A DNA stretch of 64,000 bases from Hymenobacter siberiensis (GTDB taxonomy: Bacteria; Bacteroidota; Bacteroidia; Cytophagales; Hymenobacteraceae). Of this stretch, positions 54,900 through 62,958 are shown in pieces. Location: contig NZ_JAHLZY020000001.1 of NCBI RefSeq assembly GCF_018967865.2, forward strand, positions 1,178,001 to 1,242,000, written 5' to 3'. The notes beneath the pieces are model-generated. The model was not told the origin of the DNA, searched no databases, and saw only the letters and a list, made by a program, of their open reading frames with translations. Position 1 is the first letter of the stretch. Each line of letters begins with the position of its first letter. The translations under genes were made by a program, and so were the position numbers.

Positions 54900-56153
54900 C
54901 TAGGCCTTGCCGTTCTTTTTCAACCACATTTTAGCCTCTTTGTATTGTTCCGACTTATGGTCGGCTTTGTCGGCCACTACCGCGTAGTAGCGCTTGGCTG
55001 CCGTTAGGTCCTTTTCCTTTACTGCGATGCGAGCCAGGTTGGCATTGGCAAATAAATAAAATCCGCCGGCAGTCTCGCCTGTGCTTTCGGAAAACACGAT
55101 GCACCGTTGGTAATAGTCCTTGGCCTTGGCGATGTCGCGGTAGCGATTTTGCATTAGGTAACCCAGGAAGTAGCTGGCGTAGCGGCCGCTAATGCCTTCG
55201 TAACCCGGCATGCCCTTGTTAATCTTGTCCAGAATCTGGCGGCTCACCCGCTCGCAATCCGGGAATTCGCCCTGGTCATACGCCATAAAGGCGTAGAACC
55301 GCTGGAAATACCCGTTGTCCGGAAACCGGTTGGCTAAGTATTTTGCCACGGGCATGGCTTCTTCGGCATTGTTCTCCTCGTTCTTGAGGATGCCCATTAG
55401 AAATACCCGGGCCTCGGTAGCAGTATAAAAGCCATTGGCGGCCACGCTACGCAACTGTTGCAGTCCTAGTTTTTTATCACCCTTCGGGAAAAATAGTAGC
55501 ACCGGCTTGAGCAGGGTGTAATTATCGCCAATCCAGACCGAATAGTAGTTGAATAGTGCCTGCCCGAATTGGAATTCCGGACTCAAATCATTCGCTTCCT
55601 GACTCTTTCTAAGATAGTTGAGGGAGCGGCGGGCATCAACGGTGGCTTTGCGCCAATCGTGGCGCTCGCCGTGCAGTCGGGCCGAAAATCCATAGGAGGC
55701 AGAGAGGAAGAAGCTGGCTTCGTAGTTGTGATTATCCGCATCATAGAGCGCCTGGGCCTTGGTGACGGCCGTGTCCATGTAAGCGAAAAAGGGCTTGTCG
55801 TACTGCGTGCTCTGGAAGTTGGTAGGGCGAATTTTCCACCAGGTGCTCAGCCCCAGCATAAAATACGCCATGGGGTGGTTTGGGTAGCGGCGGCGCAGGG
55901 AGCGGAATTGCTTCTCGGCCTTGTCGAACTTGAAATTGTAAATGTTATCGACCGCGCCATCCAGCTCCGTCTGAATATCCTTATCCAGCAGGAGCCAGCC
56001 TTTGGTATCAATGGCCGAGGGCATCACGCCCACCGAATCGAGCGCCACCGTTTTCATCGGGGGCGGGGTGCGGATTGTATCAAGCGTTTGGGCCCTGCCC
56101 AGGAATGGTAGCATGAGCAGCCCCAAGCAGACACAAAACAGCGAACGCAGCAT
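54900..56153 (-). CDS. Exported TPR-like repeat protein
   Basis: The ATG at 56153 gives MLRSLFCVCLGLLMLPFLGR with a signal peptide ending near GRAQ, 417 residues in all. A longer upstream frame is noncoding in character. Helical repeats begin around residue 65 (NFKFDKAEKQFRSLRRRYPN, then AKAKDYYQRCIVFSE and DLTAAKRYYAVVADKA), fitting tetratricopeptide repeats. It is probably periplasmic and protein-binding. Tight coupling to the Wzy-like gene suggests a partner in polymer assembly or export, an inference. The last 10 bp gap leaves no room for a separate promoter. Confidence 0.8.
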   Translation of the reverse strand: MLRSLFCVCLGLLMLPFLGRAQTLDTIRTPPPMKTVALDSVGVMPSAIDTKGWLLLDKDIQTELDGAVDNIYNFKFDKAEKQFRSLRRRYPNHPMAYFMLGLSTWWKIRPTNFQSTQYDKPFFAYMDTAVTKAQALYDADNHNYEASFFLSASYGFSARLHGERHDWRKATVDARRSLNYLRKSQEANDLSPEFQFGQALFNYYSVWIGDNYTLLKPVLLFFPKGDKKLGLQQLRSVAANGFYTATEARVFLMGILKNEENNAEEAMPVAKYLANRFPDNGYFQRFYAFMAYDQGEFPDCERVSRQILDKINKGMPGYEGISGRYASYFLGYLMQNRYRDIAKAKDYYQRCIVFSESTGETAGGFYLFANANLARIAVKEKDLTAAKRYYAVVADKADHKSEQYKEAKMWLKKNGKA

Positions 56154-56246
56154 AGAATGAGAGTAGATAGCAGCCCCAAACCGTTGTTCTTCCAGCACGA
56201 ATTGGGAAGTAGAGGAAATGGGCCTGCTAAAGTACGGAGTTTGCCT

Positions 56247-56254
56247 TAGCTTTG
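56247..56254 (+). promoter_or_regulatory. -7 box of the M42 peptidase gene
   Basis: TAGCTTTG matches TANNTTTG, 20 nt before ATG 56274. On the other strand TACTTTAG (56233-56226) is a one-mismatch box for the divergent TPR gene. Confidence 0.5.
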
Positions 56255-56273
56255 GCCGTATTTCCTCTTGCTT

Positions 56274-57188
56274 ATGCACCTGCTCCACTCGCTTTGCCGC
56301 CTGCCGGCCCCCGCCGGCAACGAGGCTGCACTCACCAAATTTGTGCTTGATTACGTCCGGCAGCAGCAGGCTGCCTGGTTGCACCAGCCCCGGATTATCG
56401 CCGATGAGCGGTTCCAGGACTGCATTCTGCTGGTGTTCGGGAAGCCCCGTACGGCCGTTTTTGCCCACCTCGACAGCATCGGCTTCACGGTGCGCTACGG
56501 CCGGCAATTGGTACGAATTGGAGGCCCGCAGGCCGAAGCAGGTTACCGCCTGGTAGGAAAGGATTCGCAAGGAGAAGTAGACTGTACATTAACCGTTGAC
56601 GAAGAAACCGGGGAACTGGGTTACGCGTTCCACCGCGATATTGACCGGGGCACGGAGCTCACCTTCTACTGCGACTTCCGCGAAACGGCCACCACCGTGC
56701 AAAGCTGCTACCTCGATAACCGCCTCGGCGTGTGGAACGCCCTGCGCCTGTGCGAAACGCTGGAGCACGGCATTATTGCCTTTTCGTGCTGGGAAGAGCA
56801 CGGCGGCGGCTCTGTGGCCTATCTCGCCAAATACATTTACGAAACCTACGGCGTGCGCCAGGCCCTGATTTCTGATATCACCTGGGTAACTGAGGGCGTG
56901 CACGCCGGTCAGGGCTGTGCCATCTCGCTGCGCGACTCGCTCATTCCGCGCCGGGCGTACGTGGACCGTATCCGGGCCATCGCGGCCGATTCGGGCATCC
57001 CCCACCAGCTGGAGGTAGAAGGCAGCGGAGGCTCCGATGCCAAGGAACTGCAACACGCCGCTGCGCCCTGGGACTGGTGCTTCGTCGGCGCCCCTGAAGA
57101 CCATGTGCACTCGCCCGATGAGCTGGTATTCAAGAATGACATCGAAAGTATGCTGGCGCTCTATCAGGTGCTCATGGATAAGCTTTAA
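56274..57188 (+). CDS. M42-family metallo-aminopeptidase
   Basis: From the ATG at 56274 (a TTG lies two codons upstream) the product has 304 residues. The two-metal ligands of the M42/M28 fold are readable: His65 in VFAHLDSIG, Asp148 in CYLDNRLG, Glu174-Glu175 in CWEEHGGGS, Asp201 in [10 protein letters not shown] and His277 or His279 in EDHVHSPDE. These cytoplasmic enzymes trim N-terminal residues from peptides or cleave endoglucanase-like substrates by old annotation. It is a housekeeping-type gene inside the sugar locus. The gap 57189-57460 after it shows nothing I can name. Confidence 0.88.
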   Translation: MHLLHSLCRLPAPAGNEAALTKFVLDYVRQQQAAWLHQPRIIADERFQDCILLVFGKPRTAVFAHLDSIGFTVRYGRQLVRIGGPQAEAGYRLVGKDSQGEVDCTLTVDEETGELGYAFHRDIDRGTELTFYCDFRETATTVQSCYLDNRLGVWNALRLCETLEHGIIAFSCWEEHGGGSVAYLAKYIYETYGVRQALISDITWVTEGVHAGQGCAISLRDSLIPRRAYVDRIRAIAADSGIPHQLEVEGSGGSDAKELQHAAAPWDWCFVGAPEDHVHSPDELVFKNDIESMLALYQVLMDKL

Positions 57189-57460
57189 AATGATGTAGTA
57201 GTTGCATATTACCCAAAATTGCGTACATACGAAGCTATTCTGGAGGCGTCCTGAACAGCTTCATGGTTTCAGGGTTTTACTGAGCTTGTCGCTTATTACT
57301 CTTTAATAGTGCTGATGCGGGAAAAATGCTTATATGCTGTCGATAGCAATCCAAAGAAAGTGCCTGGAGCGAGGTTAGAGTTCTGTTCGTTTTTTGACCG
57401 GCTCGCGACAATCTAAGCAATTTTTCCGCATCATGTTTAATAGTTCAAATTAATTTTTAA

Positions 57461-58417
57461 ATGGACATCCCTCCCCCCATTTTTTCCATAGTAAGTCCGG
57501 TATATAGGACAGATACCATGATACCGGAGTTGGTAGCTCGCATTATTCGTAGTGTAACACCTCTCACAACTAATTTTGAGATTATATTAGTTGATGACCG
57601 TAGTCCGGATAAATCATGGGAGGAAATACAAACACAAGTGCATCTTGACTCTCGCGTGCGAGGGTTACGGCTCAGTCGCAACTTTGGGCAGCACCGCGCT
57701 ATTACAGCCGGCCTTGATTATAGCCAGGGCGAGTGGATAATAGTAATGGACTGCGACCTGCAGGACCGGCCCGAAGAGATACCAGCACTGCTCGCCAAAG
57801 CGCAGGAGGGATTCGATATAGTGCTGGCGCGCCGATTTGAAAGGCAGGATGGGGCGTTCAAAAAGCTTTTTTCTTATCTGTTTTACAACATACTAAGCTA
57901 TTTGACTGGTACACCGCAGGATAGCGCCATCGCCAATTTCGGTATTTATAATCGAAAAGTGATTAATGCCATTTGTGAATTGCGCGAAAGTACGCGTTAT
58001 TTCCCTGCTATGGCCCGGTGGGTAGGCTTTCGTGTTTCTACCCTCGATGTTGAGCATGCTGAGCGGCCTGAAGGAACAAGCAGCTATAATATCAAGCGGT
58101 TAGTTAATTTGGCATTGGATATTATACTGGCTTATTCTGATAAGCCTTTGCGGCTTACAGTGAAATTTGGCCTGCTGATATCGGCCACCTCATTCATTGG
58201 CACTATCTATATGCTATGGCAGGCTATTGAAGGCAAAATTCAGGTGCTTGGTTACGCTAGCCTTATAGTGTCTATTTGGTTTTTTTCAGGGCTAATAATC
58301 TTGATTATGGGAATTATTGGCCTGTATTTGGGTAAAACGTTTGAAGGAGTCAAAAACCGACCTATTTATGTGGTCGACGATTTCATCGGAAATGCTATAG
58401 CGCAACAAGAAGTATGA
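57461..58417 (+). CDS. GtrB/DPM1-like membrane glycosyltransferase (GT2)
   Basis: A 318-residue GT2 protein with two C-terminal transmembrane helices. Motifs: PIFSIVSPVYRTDTMIPELV, IILVDDRSPDKSWE, RNFGQHRAITAGLDYSQGEW and VMDCDLQDRPEEIP, where DCDLQD holds the metal-binding acids. KTFEGVKNRPIYVVDD closes the protein. It should charge undecaprenyl phosphate with a sugar for a GT-C enzyme. It overlaps the following acyltransferase gene by 4 bp (ATGA). Confidence 0.92.
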   Translation: MDIPPPIFSIVSPVYRTDTMIPELVARIIRSVTPLTTNFEIILVDDRSPDKSWEEIQTQVHLDSRVRGLRLSRNFGQHRAITAGLDYSQGEWIIVMDCDLQDRPEEIPALLAKAQEGFDIVLARRFERQDGAFKKLFSYLFYNILSYLTGTPQDSAIANFGIYNRKVINAICELRESTRYFPAMARWVGFRVSTLDVEHAERPEGTSSYNIKRLVNLALDIILAYSDKPLRLTVKFGLLISATSFIGTIYMLWQAIEGKIQVLGYASLIVSIWFFSGLIILIMGIIGLYLGKTFEGVKNRPIYVVDDFIGNAIAQQEV

Positions 58418-59136
58418 GTTCTGTTTTAGAGTTATTACCTTGGGATACGGAATTCCTGGGATATAAGGTGGGGCGGCTACAACCTACCGATTCAACATTA
58501 GTGACAGTAAACGAGCTGATTGGGGAAGCTCGCTTACAAGGCTTCCATCTCTTGTATTGGGCAGCAGACCCAACAGATGTCACTGCTGCTCATACTGCCC
58601 TTGCTATTGGAGCATATCTGGCTGACCAAAAGGTTACCTATGCTATGCCTGTCAAGGCGGGCGTAACACAGCAGTTAGGTCAAGGTATTGAAGTGGCCGT
58701 TGAGCTTTCTGCGCAGCTTGTATCGCTGGCTTTGCAGAGTGGTCACCACTCACGTTATCAAAATGACGCTAGATTTGCTCCCGATGTGTTTTTGAGGCTC
58801 TACACTCGCTGGATTGAAAACTCTGTTAATGGCAAGCTTGCACGTGAAGTATTGGTCTACCGAGCAGACCGGTCCGGCGAAGAACTGGGCATGATAACAT
58901 TAAACGTTAAGAATACTCGAGCTGATATTGGGCTTTTGGCTGTGGATGAGCGGACAAGAGGGCAAGAGATAGGCACTCGGCTAATAGACGCGGCTCATCA
59001 GCGTTCACATGCTTGGGGAGTTGAGGTTTTGCAGGTTGTAACTCAGGTTACCAATTCAGGGGCCTGTCGTTTCTACGAGCGCTGTGGCTTTCGCACCGAC
59101 TCTATAGTTCATATTTACCATATCTGGCTCCCATAG
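58414..59136 (+). CDS. GNAT-family acyltransferase, dTDP-fucosamine acetyltransferase-like
   Basis: 240 residues, translationally coupled by ATGA to the preceding GT2 gene. The N-terminal part has LLPWDTEFLGYKVGRLQ, the W-DT-F motif of WecD (RffC). The C-terminal GNAT core shows IGLLAVDERTRGQEIGTRL with the acetyl-CoA loop, then QVTNSGACRFYERCGFRTDS. With the WecE-like transaminase 2.5 kb downstream it likely acetylates dTDP-4-amino-4,6-dideoxygalactose to the Fuc4NAc precursor. The two are now separated by an IS stack. Confidence 0.82.
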   Translation: MSSVLELLPWDTEFLGYKVGRLQPTDSTLVTVNELIGEARLQGFHLLYWAADPTDVTAAHTALAIGAYLADQKVTYAMPVKAGVTQQLGQGIEVAVELSAQLVSLALQSGHHSRYQNDARFAPDVFLRLYTRWIENSVNGKLAREVLVYRADRSGEELGMITLNVKNTRADIGLLAVDERTRGQEIGTRLIDAAHQRSHAWGVEVLQVVTQVTNSGACRFYERCGFRTDSIVHIYHIWLP

Positions 59137-59255
59137 CAGTACTTTTTGAAAAAGCTTTTAAGTTACGAGTGAGGCCATATGCCGCCTGCGCATAATAGAC
59201 TGTTGTAGTACTCCCCAAAAGCTGGACAGGTTAAGCGGGCTAGCTTAGCTCGATT

Positions 59256-59540
59256 ATGACCCCAAAACGCACCCGCCGTCGCTATACGGCCGAGTTCAAA
59301 GCGGAGGTGGCGCTAGCCGCCCTCACCGAGCGCCAGCCATTGGCCGAGCTGGCCGCTCACTACCAATTGGCTACCGCTCAAATCACCCGTTGGAAGCTGC
59401 AACTGCGTGAGCAGGCCACCCAGGTTTTCACCGAAGCGCCTGCGGCCGGCATGCCCTTACCCGACGTCGAGCCCCTCTACGCGGCCATCGGTCGGTTGCA
59501 AATGGAAAACGCGCTGCTAAAAAAAACGCTACCCCGATGA
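59256..59540 (+). CDS. IS3-family transposase OrfA
   Basis: 94 residues beginning MTPKRTRRRYTAEFKAEVAL, a helix-turn-helix protein with LAELAAHYQLATAQITRWKL and a leucine-zipper-like end (LQMENALLKKTL). It binds the IS ends. It overlaps OrfB by 4 bp (ATGA), so OrfB can be reached by coupling or by frameshift. Confidence 0.9.
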   Translation: MTPKRTRRRYTAEFKAEVALAALTERQPLAELAAHYQLATAQITRWKLQLREQATQVFTEAPAAGMPLPDVEPLYAAIGRLQMENALLKKTLPR

Positions 59541-60421
59541 GCACGGCCCAACAACGGGTCCTGGTTCAGGCCTCGGACCCGGCCGGTAGCTCGGTCGCCG
59601 CTCGCTGCCAGGCCCTAGGCCTGGCCCGCAGCAGCTTCTACTACCAGCCCTGCGGAGAAAGTGCTTACAACCTGGAGCTCATGCGCCTGCTCGATGAGGA
59701 GTTTACCGACCACAACTTCAAAGGAGTGCTCGGCCTGCGCGACCACCTGCGCCTGGCCGGCCACGCCGTCAATGCCAAGCGCGTGCGCCGCCTCGTGCGC
59801 CTGATGGGCCACGAGCCGATTTATCCCAAACCGCGCTTGTCCATTCCTGGTCAAGGCGTTACGCCCTACCCGTACCTACTGCGGGACCGCCCGGCCACCG
59901 CCCCGAAGGAGGTATGGAGTACCGACATCACGTACGTGCCCATGGCCAAGGGCTTTCTCTATCTGGCCGCCGTGCTCGACTGGCACTCGCGCTACGTGCT
60001 CAGCTGGCAGCTCTCCAACACGCTCGACGTGGGCTTTTGCCTGCAAGCCCTGGGTGATGCGTTGCGCCATGCTCCGGCTCCCTACATCTTCAACTCCGAC
60101 CAGGGCAGCCAGTTCACCAGCCTCGCCTACGAACAAGCTTTGCTGGACGCCGGCTGCCGCATCAGCCGCGACGGCCGCGGCCGCGCCACCGACAATGCCT
60201 TCATCGAACGCCTCTGGCGCACGGTCAAATGGGAACATATCTATCTTATCCCGGCCGATGACGGCCAGCACCTGCACCAGCAATTAACCGCGTACTTTGC
60301 CTACTACAATCATCGCCGACCCCATCAAAGTCTCGGGGGCCAAACGCCCGCCCACGTCTACCAAACCAACACAACATTCAATCATAACAATATTACTACT
60401 CTACCCTACCATTTTAGTTAA
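59537..60421 (+). CDS. IS3-family transposase OrfB with altered C-terminus
   Basis: 294 residues. The HTH_21-type N-terminal part (SSFYYQPCGESAYNLELMRL) precedes an rve integrase core: Asp in EVWSTDITYVPMAKGFLYL, Asp in FNSDQGSQFTSLAYE and Glu in DNAFIERLWRTVKWEHIYL. HHRRPHQSLGGQTPAHVY is the usual tail. The original stop was TAA right after NHNNIT. The nested IS4 replaces it and adds TLPYHFS. Catalytic residues are intact. Confidence 0.9.
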   Translation: MSTAQQRVLVQASDPAGSSVAARCQALGLARSSFYYQPCGESAYNLELMRLLDEEFTDHNFKGVLGLRDHLRLAGHAVNAKRVRRLVRLMGHEPIYPKPRLSIPGQGVTPYPYLLRDRPATAPKEVWSTDITYVPMAKGFLYLAAVLDWHSRYVLSWQLSNTLDVGFCLQALGDALRHAPAPYIFNSDQGSQFTSLAYEQALLDAGCRISRDGRGRATDNAFIERLWRTVKWEHIYLIPADDGQHLHQQLTAYFAYYNHRRPHQSLGGQTPAHVYQTNTTFNHNNITTLPYHFS

Positions 60422-61595
60422 TTGATAAAGAGTTAGTTGGCAAATAATCCATCGAAACACGGCGTTCATGTTAGCAATGAAGGCCGGGTCAGTGCTGCGG
60501 CCGGGCCGCGTGTATTGCCGCAGAGCGTTGAGGCCGTGGCGGCTGAAACTGGCGCGTTTGTAGCCGTTGTTTTTGGTTTTGATGGGTTGCACCTTTTCGT
60601 GGAGCCAGGTGCCCACGCTGACACACAGCGCGTAGGCCAGGCTCACGAGGCCAACGAGTTTTTTGAGCTTGCCGCGGCACTGCAAATGCGTCCCGCGCAA
60701 GGCAAAGCCGCGCCCTTTCAGGTTCTGAAAACAGGCTTCGATGGTCCAGCGCTTGCGGTAGAACTGGCCCAAAAAAGCGACGTTGGCCGTGCCGAAAAGG
60801 AACAGGTACTCGCCCCCGGTCAGGGCCGTGACCTGCGCCCCGCCCCAGACCCCGTCGACCTGGCACGCGGCCAGTTGGCGGCACTGGCCCGGGTGCAGGC
60901 CCCAGTCGGCCACGGCGTGACGGCGGCCGTGGCGGTCGGTGAGCAAGTGGTGCTTGGGCAGGCGCATGACGAAGAAAATACCCTTGTCTTTGAGGTACTT
61001 GAACCACGCATGGCCCACAAATTCCCGGTCGCCCACCACCAACCCCACCCGGTCGGGGCCCAGTACCCGGAGGCAAAAATCCAGCAGCGCGGCGCGGTCA
61101 GCCGCATTGGAATTACCGCTGCGGTTGTCGAGTAATTCCCAGTACAGCGGCCAGTGGCAGTCGCCGCGGCCCACCGTGACGAGCAGAATGTTTACCTGGC
61201 ACTTGCCGAAGTCCCACTCCGTGCGGTCCAGGCACAGGCGCAGCTTGCCCGTGCCCGGCAGCAGGCCCACCAGCAGCACAGCCAGGGCCAGGTAATCCAG
61301 GTCGACCTCGCGAAAAAAGTCCTGGATGCGCGTCTCGTTCGAGGCCAGTTTTGCGCCGTCGTTGAGATGCTGCGCCACTTCGCAAAATTGTACGTTTCGA
61401 CTTTTGAAGAGACCCAGCACGAAGCGGGCAATGAACTTCTTGCGGGCCAGGTTCCGCACCAGCGGGGCCGAATGCAAAAGGGTCGTAATTTTGGCAACGA
61501 GGCAATGCTTCACGGGAAGGGGTGCTTTTGGCAGTTGAGGAACTACAAAGGTCGAACCTTCCCGTTTTTATGCCCGATTTTTAGTAGGGTAGAGT
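60398..61595 (-). mobile_element. IS4-family insertion sequence nested in the IS3 element
   Basis: Ends ACTCTACCCTACC and complement of ACTCTACCCTACT define 1198 bp, flanked by the perfect 11-bp target duplication ACAATATTACT (60387-60397 and 61596-61606). The insertion is at the stop codon of IS3 orfB. Confidence 0.95.
60401..61513 (-). CDS. IS4-family transposase
   Basis: 370 residues from a GTG start at 61513. The DDE core has Asp in LRLCLDRTEWDFG, Asp in LVVGDREFVGHAW and Glu in FYRKRWTIEACFQNLKGRGF, the last fitting the YREK signature of IS4. The gene runs almost to the element's left end and is apparently intact. It is the likely source of transposase for the 162-bp MITE at 30353. Confidence 0.93.
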   Translation of the reverse strand: MKHCLVAKITTLLHSAPLVRNLARKKFIARFVLGLFKSRNVQFCEVAQHLNDGAKLASNETRIQDFFREVDLDYLALAVLLVGLLPGTGKLRLCLDRTEWDFGKCQVNILLVTVGRGDCHWPLYWELLDNRSGNSNAADRAALLDFCLRVLGPDRVGLVVGDREFVGHAWFKYLKDKGIFFVMRLPKHHLLTDRHGRRHAVADWGLHPGQCRQLAACQVDGVWGGAQVTALTGGEYLFLFGTANVAFLGQFYRKRWTIEACFQNLKGRGFALRGTHLQCRGKLKKLVGLVSLAYALCVSVGTWLHEKVQPIKTKNNGYKRASFSRHGLNALRQYTRPGRSTDPAFIANMNAVFRWIICQLTLYQLTKMVG

Positions 61596-61633
61596 ACAAT
61601 ATTACTTAACAAGCCCCGCTAAAGTGTCCAGTT

Positions 61634-61664
61634 TTTGGGGAGTAGTACAATTCGACTATCTTTG
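61634..61664 (+). promoter_or_regulatory. Hybrid promoter of wecE: IS3-end -33 box plus native -7 box
   Basis: TTTG at 61634-61637, inside the IS3 right inverted repeat, is followed after 19 nt by TATCTTTG at 61657-61664, outside the IS. Both boxes and the spacing fit the Bacteroidota consensus. The ATG of wecE is 19 nt downstream at 61683. Confidence 0.7.
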
Positions 61665-61682
61665 TGTCTCAGCCCTTAATCT

Positions 61683-62825
61683 ATGGATTCTAGTATTCCC
61701 TTTAACAAACCTTACCTCTCAGGCAACGAAACCCGTTATATCGAAGAGGCTGTGCTATCCGGCAAAATTTCTGGTGATGGCATGTTTACCAAGCGGTGCC
61801 ACCAGTTTTTTGAGCAGCAGCTGGGTTTTAAAAAAGTTCTGCTGACTACATCCTGTACTGATGCTCTGGAAATGGCAGCTCTGCTGCTCGACATCAAACC
61901 CGGGGATGAGGTGATTATGCCATCTTACACGTTTGTGTCGACTTCCAATGCTTTTGTATTGCGGGGGGCACACATCGTCTTTGCCGATAGTACCGCCGAA
62001 AATCCTAATCTGGACCCTGCCCGATTAGAATCACTCATTACTGCTCGTACGCGCGCTATTGTACCCGTTCATTATGCTGGCATAGCATGTGATATGGACC
62101 CCATAATGGAGATTGCTAATCGGCATAATCTGTTTGTGGTAGAAGATGCCGCCCAGGCGATTGACAGCTACTATAAGGGAAAGGCTTTGGGCACGATTGG
62201 CCATTTAGCTGCTTTTTCGTTTCATGAAACCAAAAATATCATTTCGGGCGAGGGAGGAATGCTGGCCATTAATGACGAGCGGTTCGCTGCCCGTGCCGAA
62301 ATAATTAGAGAAAAAGGGACAAACCGGTCATCTTTTTTTCGTGGTGAAGTAGACAAATACGGATGGGTTGACCATGGCTCGTCGTTTTTGCCTTCGGATA
62401 TAATCGCAGCATTCCTGTGGGCGCAGCTTGAGAATTTGCGCGATATTCAGACTAAACGCGTAGCAATCTGGGAGCGCTACTATCGTGCACTGGAGCCCTT
62501 GGTAGCTATTGGGGTAGAAATGCCCTATGTACCGGATTTCGCAACCAAAAACGGGCATATGTTCTACTTGGTGTGCCGTAGCTTAGCGGAGCGTACCGCG
62601 CTAATCGAATACATGAAATCACAGAATATTAATCCGGTGTTTCATTATTTGTCGCTCCATACCAGCCCATTCTATTTCGAAAATCATGATGGCCGGGTGC
62701 TGCCCTGGGCAGACCATTATACCGACTGCCTGATTCGCCTGCCGCTTTACTATGAGTTGAGCACCGCGCAGCAAACCCGGATTATGGATGCCATTTTATC
62801 GTTCTATAAGCAGACGGGCTCATAA
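61683..62825 (+). CDS. wecE: dTDP-4-amino-4,6-dideoxygalactose transaminase
   Basis: A 380-residue PLP aminotransferase of the DegT/DnrJ/EryC1 family. IPFNKPYLSGNETRYIEEAV and SGDGMFTKRCHQFFEQQLG are typical of WecE (RffA). The PLP lysine is Lys184 in FSFHETKNIISGEGG, in contrast to YPGKN in the FdtB-type enzymes. It aminates C4 of dTDP-4-keto-6-deoxyglucose to give dTDP-Fuc4N, the substrate of the WecD-like enzyme upstream. The original link between the two genes is interrupted by the IS3/IS4 stack. Confidence 0.93.
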   Translation: MDSSIPFNKPYLSGNETRYIEEAVLSGKISGDGMFTKRCHQFFEQQLGFKKVLLTTSCTDALEMAALLLDIKPGDEVIMPSYTFVSTSNAFVLRGAHIVFADSTAENPNLDPARLESLITARTRAIVPVHYAGIACDMDPIMEIANRHNLFVVEDAAQAIDSYYKGKALGTIGHLAAFSFHETKNIISGEGGMLAINDERFAARAEIIREKGTNRSSFFRGEVDKYGWVDHGSSFLPSDIIAAFLWAQLENLRDIQTKRVAIWERYYRALEPLVAIGVEMPYVPDFATKNGHMFYLVCRSLAERTALIEYMKSQNINPVFHYLSLHTSPFYFENHDGRVLPWADHYTDCLIRLPLYYELSTAQQTRIMDAILSFYKQTGS

Positions 62826-62958
62826 ATCTATCTTTTTTGGGATTTGGTCGTCAGGCGAGCGCTGGGGCGGAAGACGTCAAGATGCGCCATTTCAGCAGTC
62901 TTTAGGCCAACGTTGGGCCGTTGCTATTCTTAAAGCAGTATTTATTAATTGCTACTAT

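Larger units (their letters stand above)
59203..61650 (+). mobile_element. IS3-family element interrupted by an IS4-family element
   Basis: The left end TTGTAGTACTCCCCAAAAGC and the right end (complement TTGTACTACTCCCCAAAAAC), both continuing into CTGGACA, bound 2448 bp. Removing the inner element and its 11-bp duplication leaves 1239 bp, a normal IS3-family size. I see no target duplication at its ends. Confidence 0.9.

Noticed and set aside
57229..57275. Possible fourth copy of the REP-like element (GAACAGCTTCAT)
   Set aside because: Only about 11 bp match the right arm and no stem is present, so chance is sufficient.
59203..61650. Target duplication of the outer IS3 element
   Set aside because: The bases next to the ends (TGT on the left, ATT or TTC on the right) do not match under any choice of border I tried.
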